Assembly: GCF_008831285.2 (NCBI RefSeq)
Contig: NC_045147.1
Location: 11,287,427-11,351,426 of the forward strand
DNA length: 64,000 bases
Direction of reading: 5' to 3'
Source: Nymphaea colorata
Lineage: Eukaryota; Streptophyta; Magnoliopsida; Nymphaeales; Nymphaeaceae
In this document: piece by piece, positions 1 to 13,020 of the stretch
Layout: the number at the start of each line of letters is the position of its first letter
Numbering within the stretch: the stretch's first letter is position 1
The notes under the pieces: model-generated
The model's database searches: none
Seen by the model: the letters and a program-made list of their open reading frames with translations, nothing else
Told to the model about the DNA's origin: nothing
Program-made: the position numbers and the translations under genes

Positions 1-950
1 TTAAGCTGGATGTGTAGGTTTGTGTAATGCTTTCTCAGGGGAGGTTTGATTTTTACAGTAAATTTGTGGATTTTTTCATCAAGGACTGAAGTCTGAACAG
101 TTAACTTATTTGCTTCTGTCATTATTCATCAGATGTGAACTGGAGAACATCTCTTTGTCTGATATTTACAAAGTTTGGATTTCCAGTTTCCCTCGTTTAA
201 CAAGTGCCCTGTTTGGTGGTTGACTTAAGCTAGCAAGGAATGGCATGAGTAATGAGTCACGCTGTGAATTAGCCAGACATAGATAGGTTACTTTTTGCTC
301 TAAGATGAAGTTTAGGAGGTAGGAGTAGCTGGGCACTAAACGACATCGTAGCTGGGCACTAAACGACATCAAAAAGAAGAATATTTAACTGATTTTCATT
401 TTTTCCCGTCTCTTTTCGCAAAATCCTGGCCATGTTTGCAATCTGTGACACCTTTAGAAGATGTTTTGTGTGATGGTTTAAACCATGTTTTTGTTCTTTT
501 TGGTGTAGCATGTTCCTGTGTCAGTATTTTTTTCTTTAAATAAGTTTCACTAGTTTGTGCACGTTCTGCAATACCCATGTCTCTTTGGCATCACCTAAAA
601 ATGTCAAACTCTGTGTGTGTGTGTGTGTGTGTTGTGTGCATGCACATTTGTTGGGGGGAAGGGAGATCCCTATTTCCATGTCTCGGAAGAGGCCAGCCAG
701 TTTCTAGTTTGTAATCCATCAGTTTTAGTGCTGAGGTCGCTGGATGCCACCTTCTATCTCGGTTGTAAAGTAACACTTCCTGCTCATTCTTGTGCCGTTT
801 CAGAAAAATTGTTTATATAATCCACATGCTGCTTTTTCCCATCTGTTAATTCATTTTACCGACTTAGATGAATCTGAATTGCAAAATATGTTTATCGTTG
901 GCACCCTTCATCTGCGGCATTTGACGTTCAACCCTTTTATCTTCTCCCAG
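1..950 (+). other. SNU13 intron (partial), with a GT microsatellite
   Basis: AT-rich sequence that I interpret as the intron preceding the first visible SNU13 exon. It holds a (GT)n run at about 612-632 and no exon resembling the SNU13 N-terminus. The short open frames here show no recognisable protein. Confidence 0.6.
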
Positions 951-1193
951 AATGTTCCCTACGTTTTTGTTCCATCAAAGCAAGCCCTTGGACGAGCATG
1001 TGGAGTCACGCGGCCTGTGATTGCTTGTTCTGTCACGAGTAATGAAGGTAGCCAACTCAAACCACAAATTCGGCAGCTTAAGGTATGTCGGATTGCAACA
1101 TGTCAAGTTGTACTTCGTATGGTCAACTTCTATCTTTTATCCTCTAACCTGCTTTTGGGAACACAGGATGCTATTGAGAAGCTTATGATCTGA
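951..1193 (+). CDS. SNU13: SNU13 / NHP2L1 (15.5K), 3' part only
   Basis: L7Ae-family RNA-binding protein of the U4/U6.U5 tri-snRNP and of box C/D snoRNPs, where it binds the kink-turn of U4 and of snoRNAs in the nucleus and nucleolus. Two exons are visible: 951-1082 (44 codons, opening with [18 protein letters not shown] and running through the conserved RPVIACSV segment) and 1167-1193 (DAIEKLMI and TGA). The junctions are ..cccag/AATG, AAG/gtatgt and acacag/GATG, and the phases agree. This is the C-terminal ~40% of a protein that is normally about 127 aa. The N-terminal exon or exons, with the kink-turn-contacting helix, are not in positions 1-950 and must lie left of the window, so the intron reaches the window edge. 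The near-identity to plant and human SNU13 in this stretch makes the call secure; only the 5' truncation by the window is a limit. Confidence 0.93.
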   Translation, partial: NVPYVFVPSKQALGRACGVTRPVIACSVTSNEGSQLKPQIRQLKVCRIATCQVVLRMVNFYLLSSNLLLGTQDAIEKLMI

Positions 1194-1977
1194 ATCCACA
1201 AGTTCCTCCTGGCACGATTGCCTTGCGTGAATGATAGTTGATCTGATCGATGATATTGCTATTTGGGCAGTTGAGTAACCTTTTTTCTTGTCTTTTTCTT
1301 TGGTACCCACCTATGTGGTCACCGTGTTATCCAAATTCCTCTGTCTGGAATAGTGACGACTAATTATGAGTTTGGTGTTTGATCTACTCTGGGTACGTGT
1401 TGGACTAATGGTACTGAACCATTTAGACTCCTCTGCCTTAGCCCGGCAAAGGTGCACTTATATTGAGTATTATCGATGTTGATCTAGATTCAGTGTTTGG
1501 AAGTTAAATCTGACAGTTTGAAACATATTTAGATTGGCTGAATGATATAATTTTTGCTGATAAGGTTTGAGGCTGAATTTCATTTAGATTATGATTAAAT
1601 TCTGACCGAATTTTTACACACAAGAAGCAAGTTTATATTCGGCTATTTTCTTTTGAGTCAGATCATACTTCAATTATTGGGTAGAACGGTTTATTCATGA
1701 TCGGTGAAGTTTCATTTAATTTGCACACACAGTTGACTTAGACTCGAACACGACTGATATTTTGTCTTTTTGTTATTTTGGCTTTGCTGGAGTAACTTTC
1801 CATTTATATAATATGGCCATAATTTCTAAACTAGTTCTTTAGGTATAGGAGAGCTGAAAAAACCCTAAGATATGCATACAGGTACATGTGTGGGACTAAT
1901 CTTATTTTAAGATTGGTTTGCTTAATCTTTTTCATTTATTCATACTTTTTTGTTAATTTTTGTAAAAAATAACTTTA
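1194..1977. other. SNU13 3' UTR and intergenic DNA
   Basis: Follows the SNU13 stop codon directly; the first few hundred bases are probably 3' UTR. AT-rich, with no open frame or repeat that I can support. Confidence 0.6.
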
Positions 1978-2434
1978 CGCCCTGTTTGGTTGGAGGGAAA
2001 GGGAAGGAAAGGGATGGAGGGAAAGGGAGGGAAAGGAATGGAAAGGGAAGGGAAGGGAAGAAAAAGGGAAGGGAATGGAATGGAATGGAAAGAGGTGATT
2101 ATAAAAGCTTGTTTGGATAAAAGTGAATGGAATGGAAAGGAAACGATACAATTTATAATAATACCCTCAATAGTCAAAAGGTTGGAAGGAAAAACGTGGA
2201 GGGGTATTGTGGGCAGTCAACACTTTTGTACTTATTTCCTTTCCTTTTCCTTCCAATCCGTCCGATTTGGGAGGGATTGAATTTACACTGTACAATCCTT
2301 TCCTTTCCCTTCCCTCCCATCCAAGACTTTCTCTCTTTCCCTTCCTTTCCCTCCTTTCTAATTAGCCAACCAAACACAGGAGGGATTGCTCAATCCCTCC
2401 CTTTCCCTCCCTTTCCTTCCAACCAAACAAGCCC
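1978..2434. mobile_element. Tourist-like (PIF/Harbinger) MITE
   Basis: A 457-bp inverted-repeat element. The left end is CGCCCTGTTTGGTTGG. The right end, reverse-complemented, is GGGCTTGTTTGGTTGG. Both are variants of the GGGCCTGTTTGG ends common in plant Tourist-like elements. It is flanked by TTA on both sides (1975-1977 and 2435-2437), the PIF/Harbinger target-site duplication. The left arm is almost pure purine (GGAAAGGGA repeats) and the right arm almost pure pyrimidine, so the element can form a long hairpin. It has no coding capacity; open frames across it are artefacts of the biased composition. Confidence 0.8.
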
Positions 2435-4455
2435 TTAATGTATGTGACCATTATATTCAGAACATTATGAATCTATAAAATATGTGATTTTATCATATGT
2501 AGATAAGATTGTATAATACTTGAAGCTCAACTGCAGGAAAAGCTTTTTGTTTCTAAAACTCGGTTGTACTGTCAAGGAAAATTTTATTTTTTCATGTCGA
2601 ATGCTATGTTTCTAATAACCTTTCCTTTTTATTGTTTCTGCTGAAGAAACTGTTAGGATGTATAGTCCGGTCCAATGCACTTCTCTAAAGAATGAAATGC
2701 AACTTTAGCATGTGAACTGCTTTTAAAAGGCGCAGTCCGATTTGAATGAACCAAGGTTTGATTCATCAAACCAAGTAAGATGAAAAACTTAAGCCGAGTG
2801 TTAAGCTTCTTTATATTCAAAGGCGTGAGCTGTGCAGATCGAGACAAATTGGAGGACCTATTCTGACCCAACGGAATTACCGGAGTTTGTCTAAACCATA
2901 CCCAACAATGCCCTATGTCTAAATTTCCTTAACATTCTTTCTTTTTCTGGAGCACCTGGTGAACGGGCGTTGAAAAGTGTGTTCTACTGAGGGCAACTTT
3001 TCTCTCTTTGGTGCTCATCAAGTCGTGTTTGATTTGATTAACGGAATTTTACTTTCTTTAAAGTTATTACTATTACATGAAAAGCAATCGACCGCATGAC
3101 TTGGTAGGACTTTCTTTATAGCTGTACACAAAAAAAAATGTATTATAAGGTCGAAAGGAGAAAAGTTCAACTCCCGTTACTCAATTTCAATACATTCACG
3201 GAGTACTATTCTGCAATCAAATACTATTCGATCAAAATGTTTGAGCTATTTATCATCATGTGGCAGTCTGATCATGCTTTCAGATTCCATACCTATAAAA
3301 GAAAAATGCCATCATGTTTCAAGGGCAAGCGAACACCTTTATTCTTTTGCTGTATATAATACAAACCAATGTTAGTGGCTGTCTATATATATATATATAT
3401 GCAATTTTTAATTTTGAGGAGGTGAGTACAAGGAATTAACCAAACGTGGCTCAAGTTTCTCACACTAGGCGGGTGTTTGAATGGTGGCGAATGTTTACGA
3501 TATGTGTCTCCATTCAAATGCCAATAATGGAGATTAGAAAAAATTAGCATACCTTGAAATGCAACGGAAAGAATGGAAAAGCATCGTTTTGTTTGATATG
3601 TTCCCTGCGGATAAGGAACATTTCCACCTTCTTGTCTTTTCCAGATATACGGTTGAAAAGAAAAAAAAATGATAATGCTTTTTCTTCTTGTTTTTTTTTC
3701 TCAACTTTCAAGAAAACATCAAAGGTTGAAATTATTCATTATCCATCTCGTATGTTAAGTGTCTAGCACCTTCTAATTTCTCATTTAATTGTTCAGATTC
3801 TAAGTGTTTTGAGATTTCAAATCCAAGGTTTTTTAGCAACGATCTTTTAGGTTTTGTTTTGAGGGTTCAGAAATTATGTATTTAATTTGTGGACCTAAAA
3901 AACCCACCAGTGCGATTCATAGTTTCGTAGGTAATGGGAATCCTAAATTCATGATTTTTAAATTCTCAATTTCCTAAAATAAGGCGGCTTCATGTTAGAT
4001 CAGACACTCTAATATTAGACCCAAGTAATCAAACGCCCCTTTCTCCTGTATTCACCGTGCGTGGATCGACTGGACAACAAAGTTAAATCCAGGTTCATCC
4101 CGTTGAGTTGGAAGCGATACATCCTGACAATGCTTTTATAGTAAGTCGTGCTGACGAGCAGGGAATCCCAGGTTTAGCTACTTCCACGCCTGGATAGTTG
4201 GTATATTTATTGTTGGAGATGGTAGTTAGTTCTTATTTATCATTGTATATGTAAGTCAACTGTTCCTGCAAAAATCACTTCTTAATCTATTGAAAAGATC
4301 CACACAAGTTAGGTGCAGGTTAATTGATCTTTTGTGACCTGTAATATTTTTTACATATTACATTGGAGATTTCTTGAAGAAGTAGAAGGCCCGTCTTTTT
4401 TCCTTCCATGCCAAAAGACAGCTTCAGAACTTAAGCTATTTTTACTGGTCTACTA
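2435..4455. other. Intergenic AT-rich DNA
   Basis: No gene recognised. Contains a (TA)n run at about 3384-3400. A weak inverted-repeat candidate spans about 3469-4045, with ends GGCGGGTGTTTGAATG and (reverse-complemented) GGGGCGTTTGATTAC; I found no convincing target-site duplication for it. Confidence 0.5.
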
Positions 4456-5063
4456 CACCTTGTTTGGATGGAGGGAAATAAAAGGAAAGGGAAGGATTGA
4501 AAAATCAATCCTTTGTTTGGTTGCAAAGGAAGGAAAAGGAAAGGGAGGAAATTAAAATGATGCTCTAATGTAAATTCAATCCCTCCAAAATTGGAGAGAT
4601 TGGAAAACAAAGGAAAAGTTTATCCCTTTTTACCATGTATGCCCTTGACATTCATGGCTCTTTCTTTCCTTTTCTCCCGCTGGTCAAGACTCGACAGGTG
4701 CCAGGTCTGTCTCTCTTTCCCTTCCCGCCACTGCTTGAAACTTGATGGTAAATCTTCCTTATTCAGACCATACCGACCATCGCCGGAGTCACTATCGCTG
4801 CCGTTGGACACTGGGTTACCGCTGCTCATTGTGTTTCATGTATACTTTTAGAATTGAATGTTAAGGGTATTATTATAAAATAATATAAATTTTATCATTT
4901 TTTTTATATTCAAACAAGTTTTATAATTACTTCTTTCCTTTTTATTTAGCTTCCTTTCTCGTTTCATTTTCCTTTCTTTTTTTTTTTCCTTTCCATCCAT
5001 CAAACAAAACGTTTCTCGTTTCATTCCTTTCCATCCATCCAAACAATCCATCCAAACAAAACG
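4456..5063. mobile_element. Second Tourist-like MITE, related to 1978-2434
   Basis: About 608 bp. The left end, CACCTTGTTTGGATGGAGGG, is followed by purine-rich GGAAAGGGA sequence. The right end is pyrimidine-rich, terminates in CCAAACAAAACG, and carries a short local duplication of the CATCCATCCAAACAA motif. Flanks are CTA on the left and TTA on the right, an imperfect PIF/Harbinger-type duplication. The middle, about 4620-4850, is not purine/pyrimidine-biased and differs from the first element. Same general end sequence and composition as 1978-2434, so probably the same or a sister family. Confidence 0.65.
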
Positions 5064-5806
5064 TTAATGCGACCAACTATTCTTGGACTATCCACGCCCA
5101 TCTAGGTTCCTAGATATTACGGTGAAACATATGCGTATAATCACAGATGCAGCAGTAAAGTATAATTTTGCGAGCTTTAGATCAAGTTATGTAAAGGACA
5201 ACGGGTAACTTTTTTTATCCGAGGTAGGTCAGCTGCCATTGACACGACTATCACGCAAAATGTGGCTATGAATGATTTTTTTTTGCAAAACGTTGGTTTG
5301 AAGCAGAAACACGTGACAGGATTCAGGCCGGACGGCGTGAAAGATTGAGCGTGCTGTCCGGAGTATTTCACCAGTATCTGTAATCCTTTTTCTCCGGTTT
5401 AACCCCTTTCAACTTTCCTAAGCAAGCCTAGATTCTTTTTCCGTCTACATGGGTGGTGGATTTTTCGAACCTGCCTTCGAGGAAAAAGCTGTACAGTTCA
5501 CGAGACAGCACATGATCGATCGCCGAACCTTCGCCGCATCAGACATCTTGTGAATCGCCGGCCGAAGCCCTTCTCCAGAAGAGAGCCAAAGGGAGAGCAG
5601 CGAGTTGTTGTCGTCGCCCTTTCCCATCTGCGCGACGAAGCAGGAAGAGGAGGGGAAAGGTTGGTGGTAGGGGTGAGGTCCGTGTGGTCACAGGAGGAGG
5701 CGGCGGAAGAGGAAGAAGAGGCTGCCTGTCCTGTCATCGGATAGGGAAATGGGTCAGCCTCCTTGGTGATGGCATTGCCCTGCGCCGATCGAGTTGCTGT
5801 TGACCG
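5064..5806. promoter_or_regulatory. Promoter and 5' UTR region of the cornichon gene
   Basis: Lies between the MITE and the cornichon ATG. The last ~350 bp (5445-5806) is GC- and purine-richer than the surroundings, with GAGGAGG/GAAGAGG runs, as expected of a plant 5' UTR. No defined motif is claimed. Confidence 0.4.
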
Positions 5807-8753
5807 ATGGCGAGCGAAATATTTGTCTGGCTTCTCTCTTTCTTCACCCTCATTGCTGTCCTGGCGATGGTCATCTATCAGGTTTTCTCCCTCTCTCTCG
5901 TCATTTATTTACCCATTTGCTGCTACTATTTGGTGAGCTGATATTGAGATCTTAAAAGAGGGAAGGGATTCTTCCATCTCTTTACCACAAAATTGGATTT
6001 TTGAGAGGAACATATTGCTGAAACGGTGCGGAACAACCATTCTTAAACCAACCAACAAGGTAACTTTATGGACACCTGGAATAGTATCTAGGAAGAACTT
6101 TTCCAGGGCAAGACTGGAATCAGAAGATGAAGTCCTAACTGGATGCAGTATATGTCGGCGACGATTGTATTCCTACACTTTATTGAAGAAAAAATTTCTA
6201 GCATCTCACGGGCTCAAAGATTTTGTGACCCCACCAACGTAATTACGATTCATTCTTAGTAAAACAGAAATGATTACGGTCCAAGGAAAATTATGTTTCG
6301 CAGGCGCCAAAAAGAGGGTAGAGCCTGAACCACTCGAAGGTCCTGAAGAGCTGATTGATAATAGCCACATTGAACGATAACAAAAATGATCAAGATAGTC
6401 AAGATATGAAAGATATGTCCTTTGGTAAAATACTAATTTTCGGTAAAACTACAAGTTCCAGGTAAACTTTCCCCGAAAAGATGCTTTAGAAGCATAACTT
6501 ATCCTCTTTCCAAACTTTGTTTGTGCAGTCCCAATCTCCATTCCTTTCAGCAGACATGGCATGGATGCATCTCTGCATTCCGACGTTGTTAACAATGAAT
6601 ACTTAGCTATTTAAGATACTCGTAGCAAAGACTTTTCTCAAATGGAAGCACCAATTTCTTACATTGACTAAGCATCTTATGCCTTATATTAACAGGAAAA
6701 CATAAATATTCTCTTGTATGGTGCTAAGACTCATAATATGACACTCCGTGATTCAGAGCACCAATGCTACTAGTCGCAAGGATTCTCATTATGCAAAACT
6801 GCTTATAATATTCTTGAACACTTCTATAGATAGGCGTTGATGGTATTTCAATAGAAGAAATTCTTCAAAGCACCATGTCAGAGTCACCACAGTTACAAAT
6901 TTGGTGTGCGTGATAAACAGATCCTTTCAGTAACACGCAATGTAATGTTAGCTTAAATGAAGCTGTATACACATCCTGTAGCTAAACCATTTTTTCAGAA
7001 GTACATCAGTGACTATCACGTTTTTCTCACTGTAATAACTGCTTCAAACTGCATTTTAGTCCATTTTTAGTTGTTGTGATGCACTATAGCTTGAAAAATC
7101 CAAACTTCTGTTTCAACAAGAATAAGATGTCTGCATGGGAATGTCAAGGGCATAGAGGTGAAGGGTGTAGCACTGTCCTTGTTAATTAATCCCCTGTTAT
7201 GAAGTATTAGGTTTTGTTTCATTTATTATGCATATAGAATCATAGATCTCTTAAGGCAAATACCACTGACAATTGCTATAAGAATTGCAGAGCTATAACT
7301 TGGCTGGTTGGTTATTGATGTCTTAATGCACCAGAAACTTGCTATATTATTGCACTGGATAGGTAATTAAACTTCTACGACGTTGGTAGACTTTTGATAT
7401 GGAGAGTATATGAGGGTGAACAAAAAGATGATTTCAGCGAAAAGAATTTGTTGAGATTATGGACAAACGTAATGCTGATGTGAGAGCTTGCATCAACAAC
7501 CACAAGTAGGCTATTGACATCGATTAGCTTTACATTCCAGCATTTCTGCGGTCTGTGGCTGTTGGTTCAATTAATTTACATGCATATTGGGCTATTGATT
7601 GGCTTCCATGAACTATGAAATTAATCAATGGATACCTCAAAAAGTCTTGAGCTGGAATTATTTAACGTATGGTAATAGATGTTTGTGTTGACTGACTGCT
7701 AAATGAACCTGCCAACGCAGTACTCCTGGGCATCTTGAAGTGGAATAATGCCAATTACGTACATCTTTGTGCATGTTGGAGGAGTCATAGTGTGGAGAGT
7801 GTAGTCTTCTTGCTGATACATCTCTTTTAACGTGTTCTGAAGTTTTAGTAACTACTGGAAATGATTTTCAGTTTTGGGGGTTCCAAATTTGGTCAAACAG
7901 TGTATCTTTGCATATGACAGTCAAAAGTGCTTCTGACCTTAGAATGACCAGCTTTCTACCTGAGAGCAAGGCATGCCTATCTTATGAGAAACTCAGTTGC
8001 TTTGCAGATTTAGTTAAGAACTTAAGAGAGAAATTCTGCAATGTGCTGAGAAGACTGAGGAGCATGTGCTCGAGCTTGTCATGGACTTTATATACTATAT
8101 TCGGTAATTTCTGGTCAAGAATGAGATTTAGTCTGTGGTTGCAATTTATATTTAATGAGTTACCCTGTTGACGGTTCAACAAAAGGACAGGCAAAGGAGC
8201 TACTCTGCATTGAAACAGTATATCTTGCGTTTCTTGGGGACAATGAGACAAATGTTAGCTTGTGGTTACTTGATCGAAAATGCATGCACTTTCATCCAAC
8301 TTTCCAACTTCTTTTTGAGGACTGGCTTTGCATAAGTCAGATATTGACTACAGTAACATATTCTTATATTTCATATGTTAGGGACCTTTATCGTACTGGC
8401 ATTCAGTGTTAAACAAGCTGCATAACTTTAATGTATTAACTTTCACAACTTCGTCATCACAGAGCTGTAGTTTTGCTCTAATGACATGTAGATGATATGA
8501 CATGCACAGCACAGACATGCATGAAAACAATGTGTGTGTGTGTGTGTGTGTATGTGCATGTGATGCATGAGTATACATGCAAGTTGCAACCTTTCTATCT
8601 ATGACTGATGCACCAGGTCATGGTTTATGTTTCCTTCAGTAAATTAAAGTGAAAATAAATCACAATAATAACAAATTGGGTTTTGAAAATTGTAGATATA
8701 TTTCTTTTCCTGATTTCTTTCGGAGAAAGGGATCATCTTCGATGCCTTCAACA

Positions 8754-8801
<48 letters not shown>

Positions 8802-11531
8802 TCACACACACACACACATATGAGAAATAAAAGAATATTTTGCTTTGCCACCTTGTGCCTAGTTAGTTGGCTCTTTCATGGCCCTCTTTCACGTTTCCTG
8901 TCACCTAGGTACTTTCTGTATTGGCGTCATGCTGCAAGGTTTATTTCCTTTAAGAAAGGTGTTAAAACTTCCACATTTCTGTGCTAATTTATGATTATGT
9001 GGATGTGCATATAAGTTGTATTATTGTCTCCCTCTTTTTTGCAGCTTATGTGTTTGGCAGATCTGGAATATGATTACATTAACCCTTATGATTCATCATC
9101 GCGGATAAACAGCGTCGTCCTTCCAGAGTTTGTGGTTCAAGGACTGTTGGGCCTATTCTTCCTTTTCACAGGGCATTGGGTTATGTTCCTTCTTTGCATG
9201 CCGTATCTGTACTATAATGTAAAATTGTAAGTCTTCTCTTAGATCTCATTCTTAACAACTTTCTGAGAATTTCTTTTTCAACATATTTTCTTGCTGTATT
9301 CTGGGGAACATTTTTATTAGAAGCTTTTTAAATAATTTTTTTTCTGATGTCATGTAAATTTTCACAAATTAATAGCAATCATCTGATGTTGAAGTTGAAT
9401 GATAATGTAATAAAGAATGCTAAACCACTGTTGTTTTCTGATATGGTCATCTATTTCAAAATGCCATAAACATTTGACTCATGCATAAACAAGTGAGATT
9501 TTTGACATTTATGTGCAAGCATGTCTGTTTCTAGTTGTTGCTATTTTTGTAGATATTTGTGTCGGTTCATTGGATGATAAGTTTGGTTCATAGTTTCGAC
9601 TTATACTTGCGATGAAGTATGGTAATGGCTATATCCATTTGTACATCCTGATGCTTATTACGTTCTTCAAGAACAGGTGTACAATTAGGATTTTTTTCAC
9701 TTAACAACCTTGCTTGAAATAATATGGTTGTTAACAAATAGCGTAAATGATAATCATAAATATCATCAATGTTTAAAAAATCATGTTTGTATTGCCAAAA
9801 TGATTAGAAACATTTTTAACAAGAAAATCTAGTTATATTTTCAAATATCACCAAAAACATTTCTTACAATCATATCTTTAGAAACGTCTTTTTTTTTAAA
9901 GAAATACGTTAAAAGTGTTAAAAACAGGTCAGCGAAAAAAAGGAGAAAATGTATTTTTGAAAAAAAGCCAAAAATGAAAAAAACGTGAAAAAAATAAAAA
10001 ATTCAACTTTTTTTTGTTTAATTTTTTTTTTCATGTTTTCTTGTGTTTTTTTACAGCTTTTTTATTACCAGATTTTTATTTTTGCATGTTTCACGTTTTA
10101 TTTTTAGGATTTTGGCTACCTTGCCTTTCTTGCCAAAAGATTAACTGTTTTAAAATTTGCCGAATTTTTCCCAAATTTTTTCCAAAGAAACAAATCTGAC
10201 GTTTTATACCCAAGAAAAAACGTTGCCGTTTAAAACCCAAAAATGATATTTGTGGCTATGCTTACGATAATGTCATGATGTTTTTTTTCTTGCAATGATA
10301 TCATTTTTGTTTTTTCCAATAGAATACTTTTAATGTACTTTTAGCATATGTTGCAAACTTGCAATTTTTTTGTTTATCTTAAAGTTTTAAAATCTTTCTT
10401 GAATCTTTATCAAAATGTTTATAAGAAAATTAATAGAAAACTTTTAATTCCATTTTTTCTGTTCTTTTTTGTATATTTTTTATTCTTTATGAACTCTCAA
10501 GAAAGACAGTTGTCAGGTAAAAATCCAAGAAAGTGCATGTTATATTGCATAACGTAACAGCAGGCAAGTGTATAGTCCATCTGGACTATGCAGACATTTG
10601 AGATGACCTGTATCCTGGCTCTCTAACTTGAGATGCTATATTGAATTAGGTTTGCTTTTAATTTGACATATTTGTGCTATAAAATGTCCTGTTATCTAAA
10701 ATTGTTAAGTATCAAAATTGGTTGCAATATTCTTAGCTTAATCATATTTACCATAACTTCTTTTTTGGTGTATCATAGTTGAATTTGAGGACTAATGGTT
10801 TAGATCGTCTGCATCTTAAAGACTCTTTGACAGTGTGCTAGTGTATGACAAATCGTTTTGCATTTTTTGTTGGTGGCCTTGCATTTGCCCATAATCCACA
10901 TATATGCTGTATGGTAATTGGTACTTCATCATCGGTTGCTCAATAGAGGTGCAGAAACAGATGGGGTGATAGACGCTACAGACACCCTCGGAGAGAACAC
11001 TTGGCTGTCCGGTTTAGCTTGGCCTCCCAATGTTTTTGGTTTTTTAAGGAAGAACTGACATTTTCATAAAACATAGGCTAGATTCAACCGAGTGCAGGTC
11101 CTAGCTAGTTATGTTGGCTGCAAGGTTCCTTGCCGGACACGCATTTTTTGTGATGCCTTGAGAAGAAGCTAATATAAAATGAGCCAGTTTGATCACATGT
11201 ATTGCTCTTTTGATGATTGTACAAGCAAATATGAACTGCTTCCTCTCTCTCTCTCACAAATGCTATGTTATTGTCTGTTCAGGTATATGCAGAAGCAGCA
11301 TTTGGTAGATGTCACAGAGATATTTAATCTGTTGCATCGGGAAAAGATGCGAAGGCTCTTTAAACTTGCATATCTATGTATTCTTCTCTTCATGTGCATA
11401 TTCTGGTAAATCCACTGGACCACTTGTACTCATTCATCATTTTTTATAATTGGAAAACATTTACCTAATTCCTGACACAAAAATGCAGGATGATATGGAG
11501 TGTGTTGGAAGACGATAATGTTGCAGAATAA
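5807..11531 (+). CDS. CNIH: Cornichon family protein (ER cargo receptor), 4 exons, 140 aa
   Basis: Cornichon/Erv14 proteins are small three-pass ER membrane proteins that load membrane cargo into COPII vesicles. Exons: 5807-5881, 9045-9226, 11283-11405 and 11489-11531 (TAA). They sum to 423 nt with consistent phases, and every junction has GT/AG. The N-terminus ([13 protein letters not shown]) is TM1. The second exon holds the family signature [17 protein letters not shown] and the [14 protein letters not shown] segment. The third has the [19 protein letters not shown] region and the last TM. The C-terminus is short and acidic ([10 protein letters not shown]). Length and domain order are normal for plant cornichons. 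The first intron is long (3.2 kb) and holds GT and CT/CA microsatellites; the second (2.06 kb) holds an A/T-rich foldback-like stretch. I cannot assign a plant paralogue number. Confidence 0.93.
8531..8818. repeat. GT and CT-CA microsatellites in cornichon intron 1
   Basis: (GT)n at 8531-8551, and a compound (CT)n-(CA)n run at 8757-8818, 30 bp of CT followed by an interrupted CA tract. Reading frames across these are compositional artefacts. Confidence 0.9.
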
Positions 11532-13020
11532 GTTGTCTCATGGAGGTCTTTGCTCTTTTTGAAGTGATAAGCATCCGTTGAGTATGATTTAGCACGGAAT
11601 TGTAGCGTATTTTTATCTTTTTCTGGTTTGGAACACTTAACGTCTCTGAATATGTTTGATAAGATGACTCAGGCTAAAAAATGGTCTGCTTGTTATTTGC
11701 TACCGTACTTTATGGAGTCTAGCGTTTGGACGTGTTTATTTTGTGTCCGTGCGAATCATTCACAGTTCTGTTCAGATTCAACGTTGGTATTTTATCAATT
11801 TATGTGATTTGATTGACTTGTCAAATTTCTGAAGTAGTTTTCTGGAATTATTGTTCAAGATCTAAGAACAAGAAAACCCATCAGGGTGCAGGTGCCTCTT
11901 CTTTTAAATCCTTCAACCTTTCAACTTACCATGGTCATTCTGAGAATCTGGAACTCTGCTGGGGTTCCTGACATGAAATTTGGTTGACAATATGTGTCTG
12001 AAGTTGATCCGTCTACCAGCTCATCTGTCAAATATCAGCTGATTTTGCTGTAGTGCGCATTCAGCAACTCCTGTGATGGCCAACACCATCTCATCCAGGC
12101 GGTCAACTTGGTTAGATGGTTAAAGCTTAAGACCTTCAGATTGAAGAAGGTGGTGCTAAAAGTTCAACATTTCTAATGTAGGTGGGGCTGTAGATGCTGC
12201 TATTGAGTCTTATCCCATTGATTTTGTTTCCAGTTGAAGCCAAATTGTTACATCAAGTCCGCAGTCCATACGAGCAAGTCCTGAATCCAAAGCTGTGCAC
12301 AAAGAAAAGATGTAGATAAAATTTTGAAGACGAAATAAAATTGTGAAGAGATACGAACAACAAATAAAGTCAATAATTTCAATAACTAAGCTGCCAGTTG
12401 GTAGGTTGAGAAATTCAGGATTGAGACATTCTGGAGTGAATGTTACGGTTGCTTGTCTTGCATATATCCTTTCTTTCTCTCTGTTTCGTAACGAGCCTTC
12501 TGTCAAAAACTAATGCAGATAAAACTCACAGCGACTGCAAATTTTAAGATTATGAGGACTGTAGATTTTGCATCTCTGGGTTCCACTGATTATTGGAAAA
12601 CAAACTTCAACACAAATTCAGCTGCTTTACTGTCTATTGTAGAAATGTCACTGGATTGGATTCATATATTCATATTCTAATGCTAATGAAAAAAAATCCT
12701 TATACCATATCCCAACCCAACTTTTTGGATTCATCATCAATTCAATATAAAATCGAGTTTTAAATTCACAACAAAATGCGATCCAATTCTAATTTGGATG
12801 TTGAGGGACGACTTTTAAAAAATGCATAAATGTTCCATAGGGAAAACTTCAACAAGTCAAATTGGTGTTTGTTTGTCTGATCAGATATTTATGATACAAA
12901 TTTGGATGAATGTCAATCCTTAGATCTGAGATCGGTGATAATCAGATCCACTATAATCACAACCCAACCTTCCAGAGAAATGGTTAGAGGAAGAAGGAAA
13001 AATGACTGTCTCCAATAACA
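11532..13020. other. Cornichon 3' UTR and intergenic DNA
   Basis: No gene or repeat that I can support. AT-rich; open frames here resemble no family I know. Confidence 0.5.

Noticed and set aside
3469-4045. MITE candidate with GTTTGA ends
   Set aside because: End similarity is short and I found no target-site duplication; kept only as a note in the intergenic entry.
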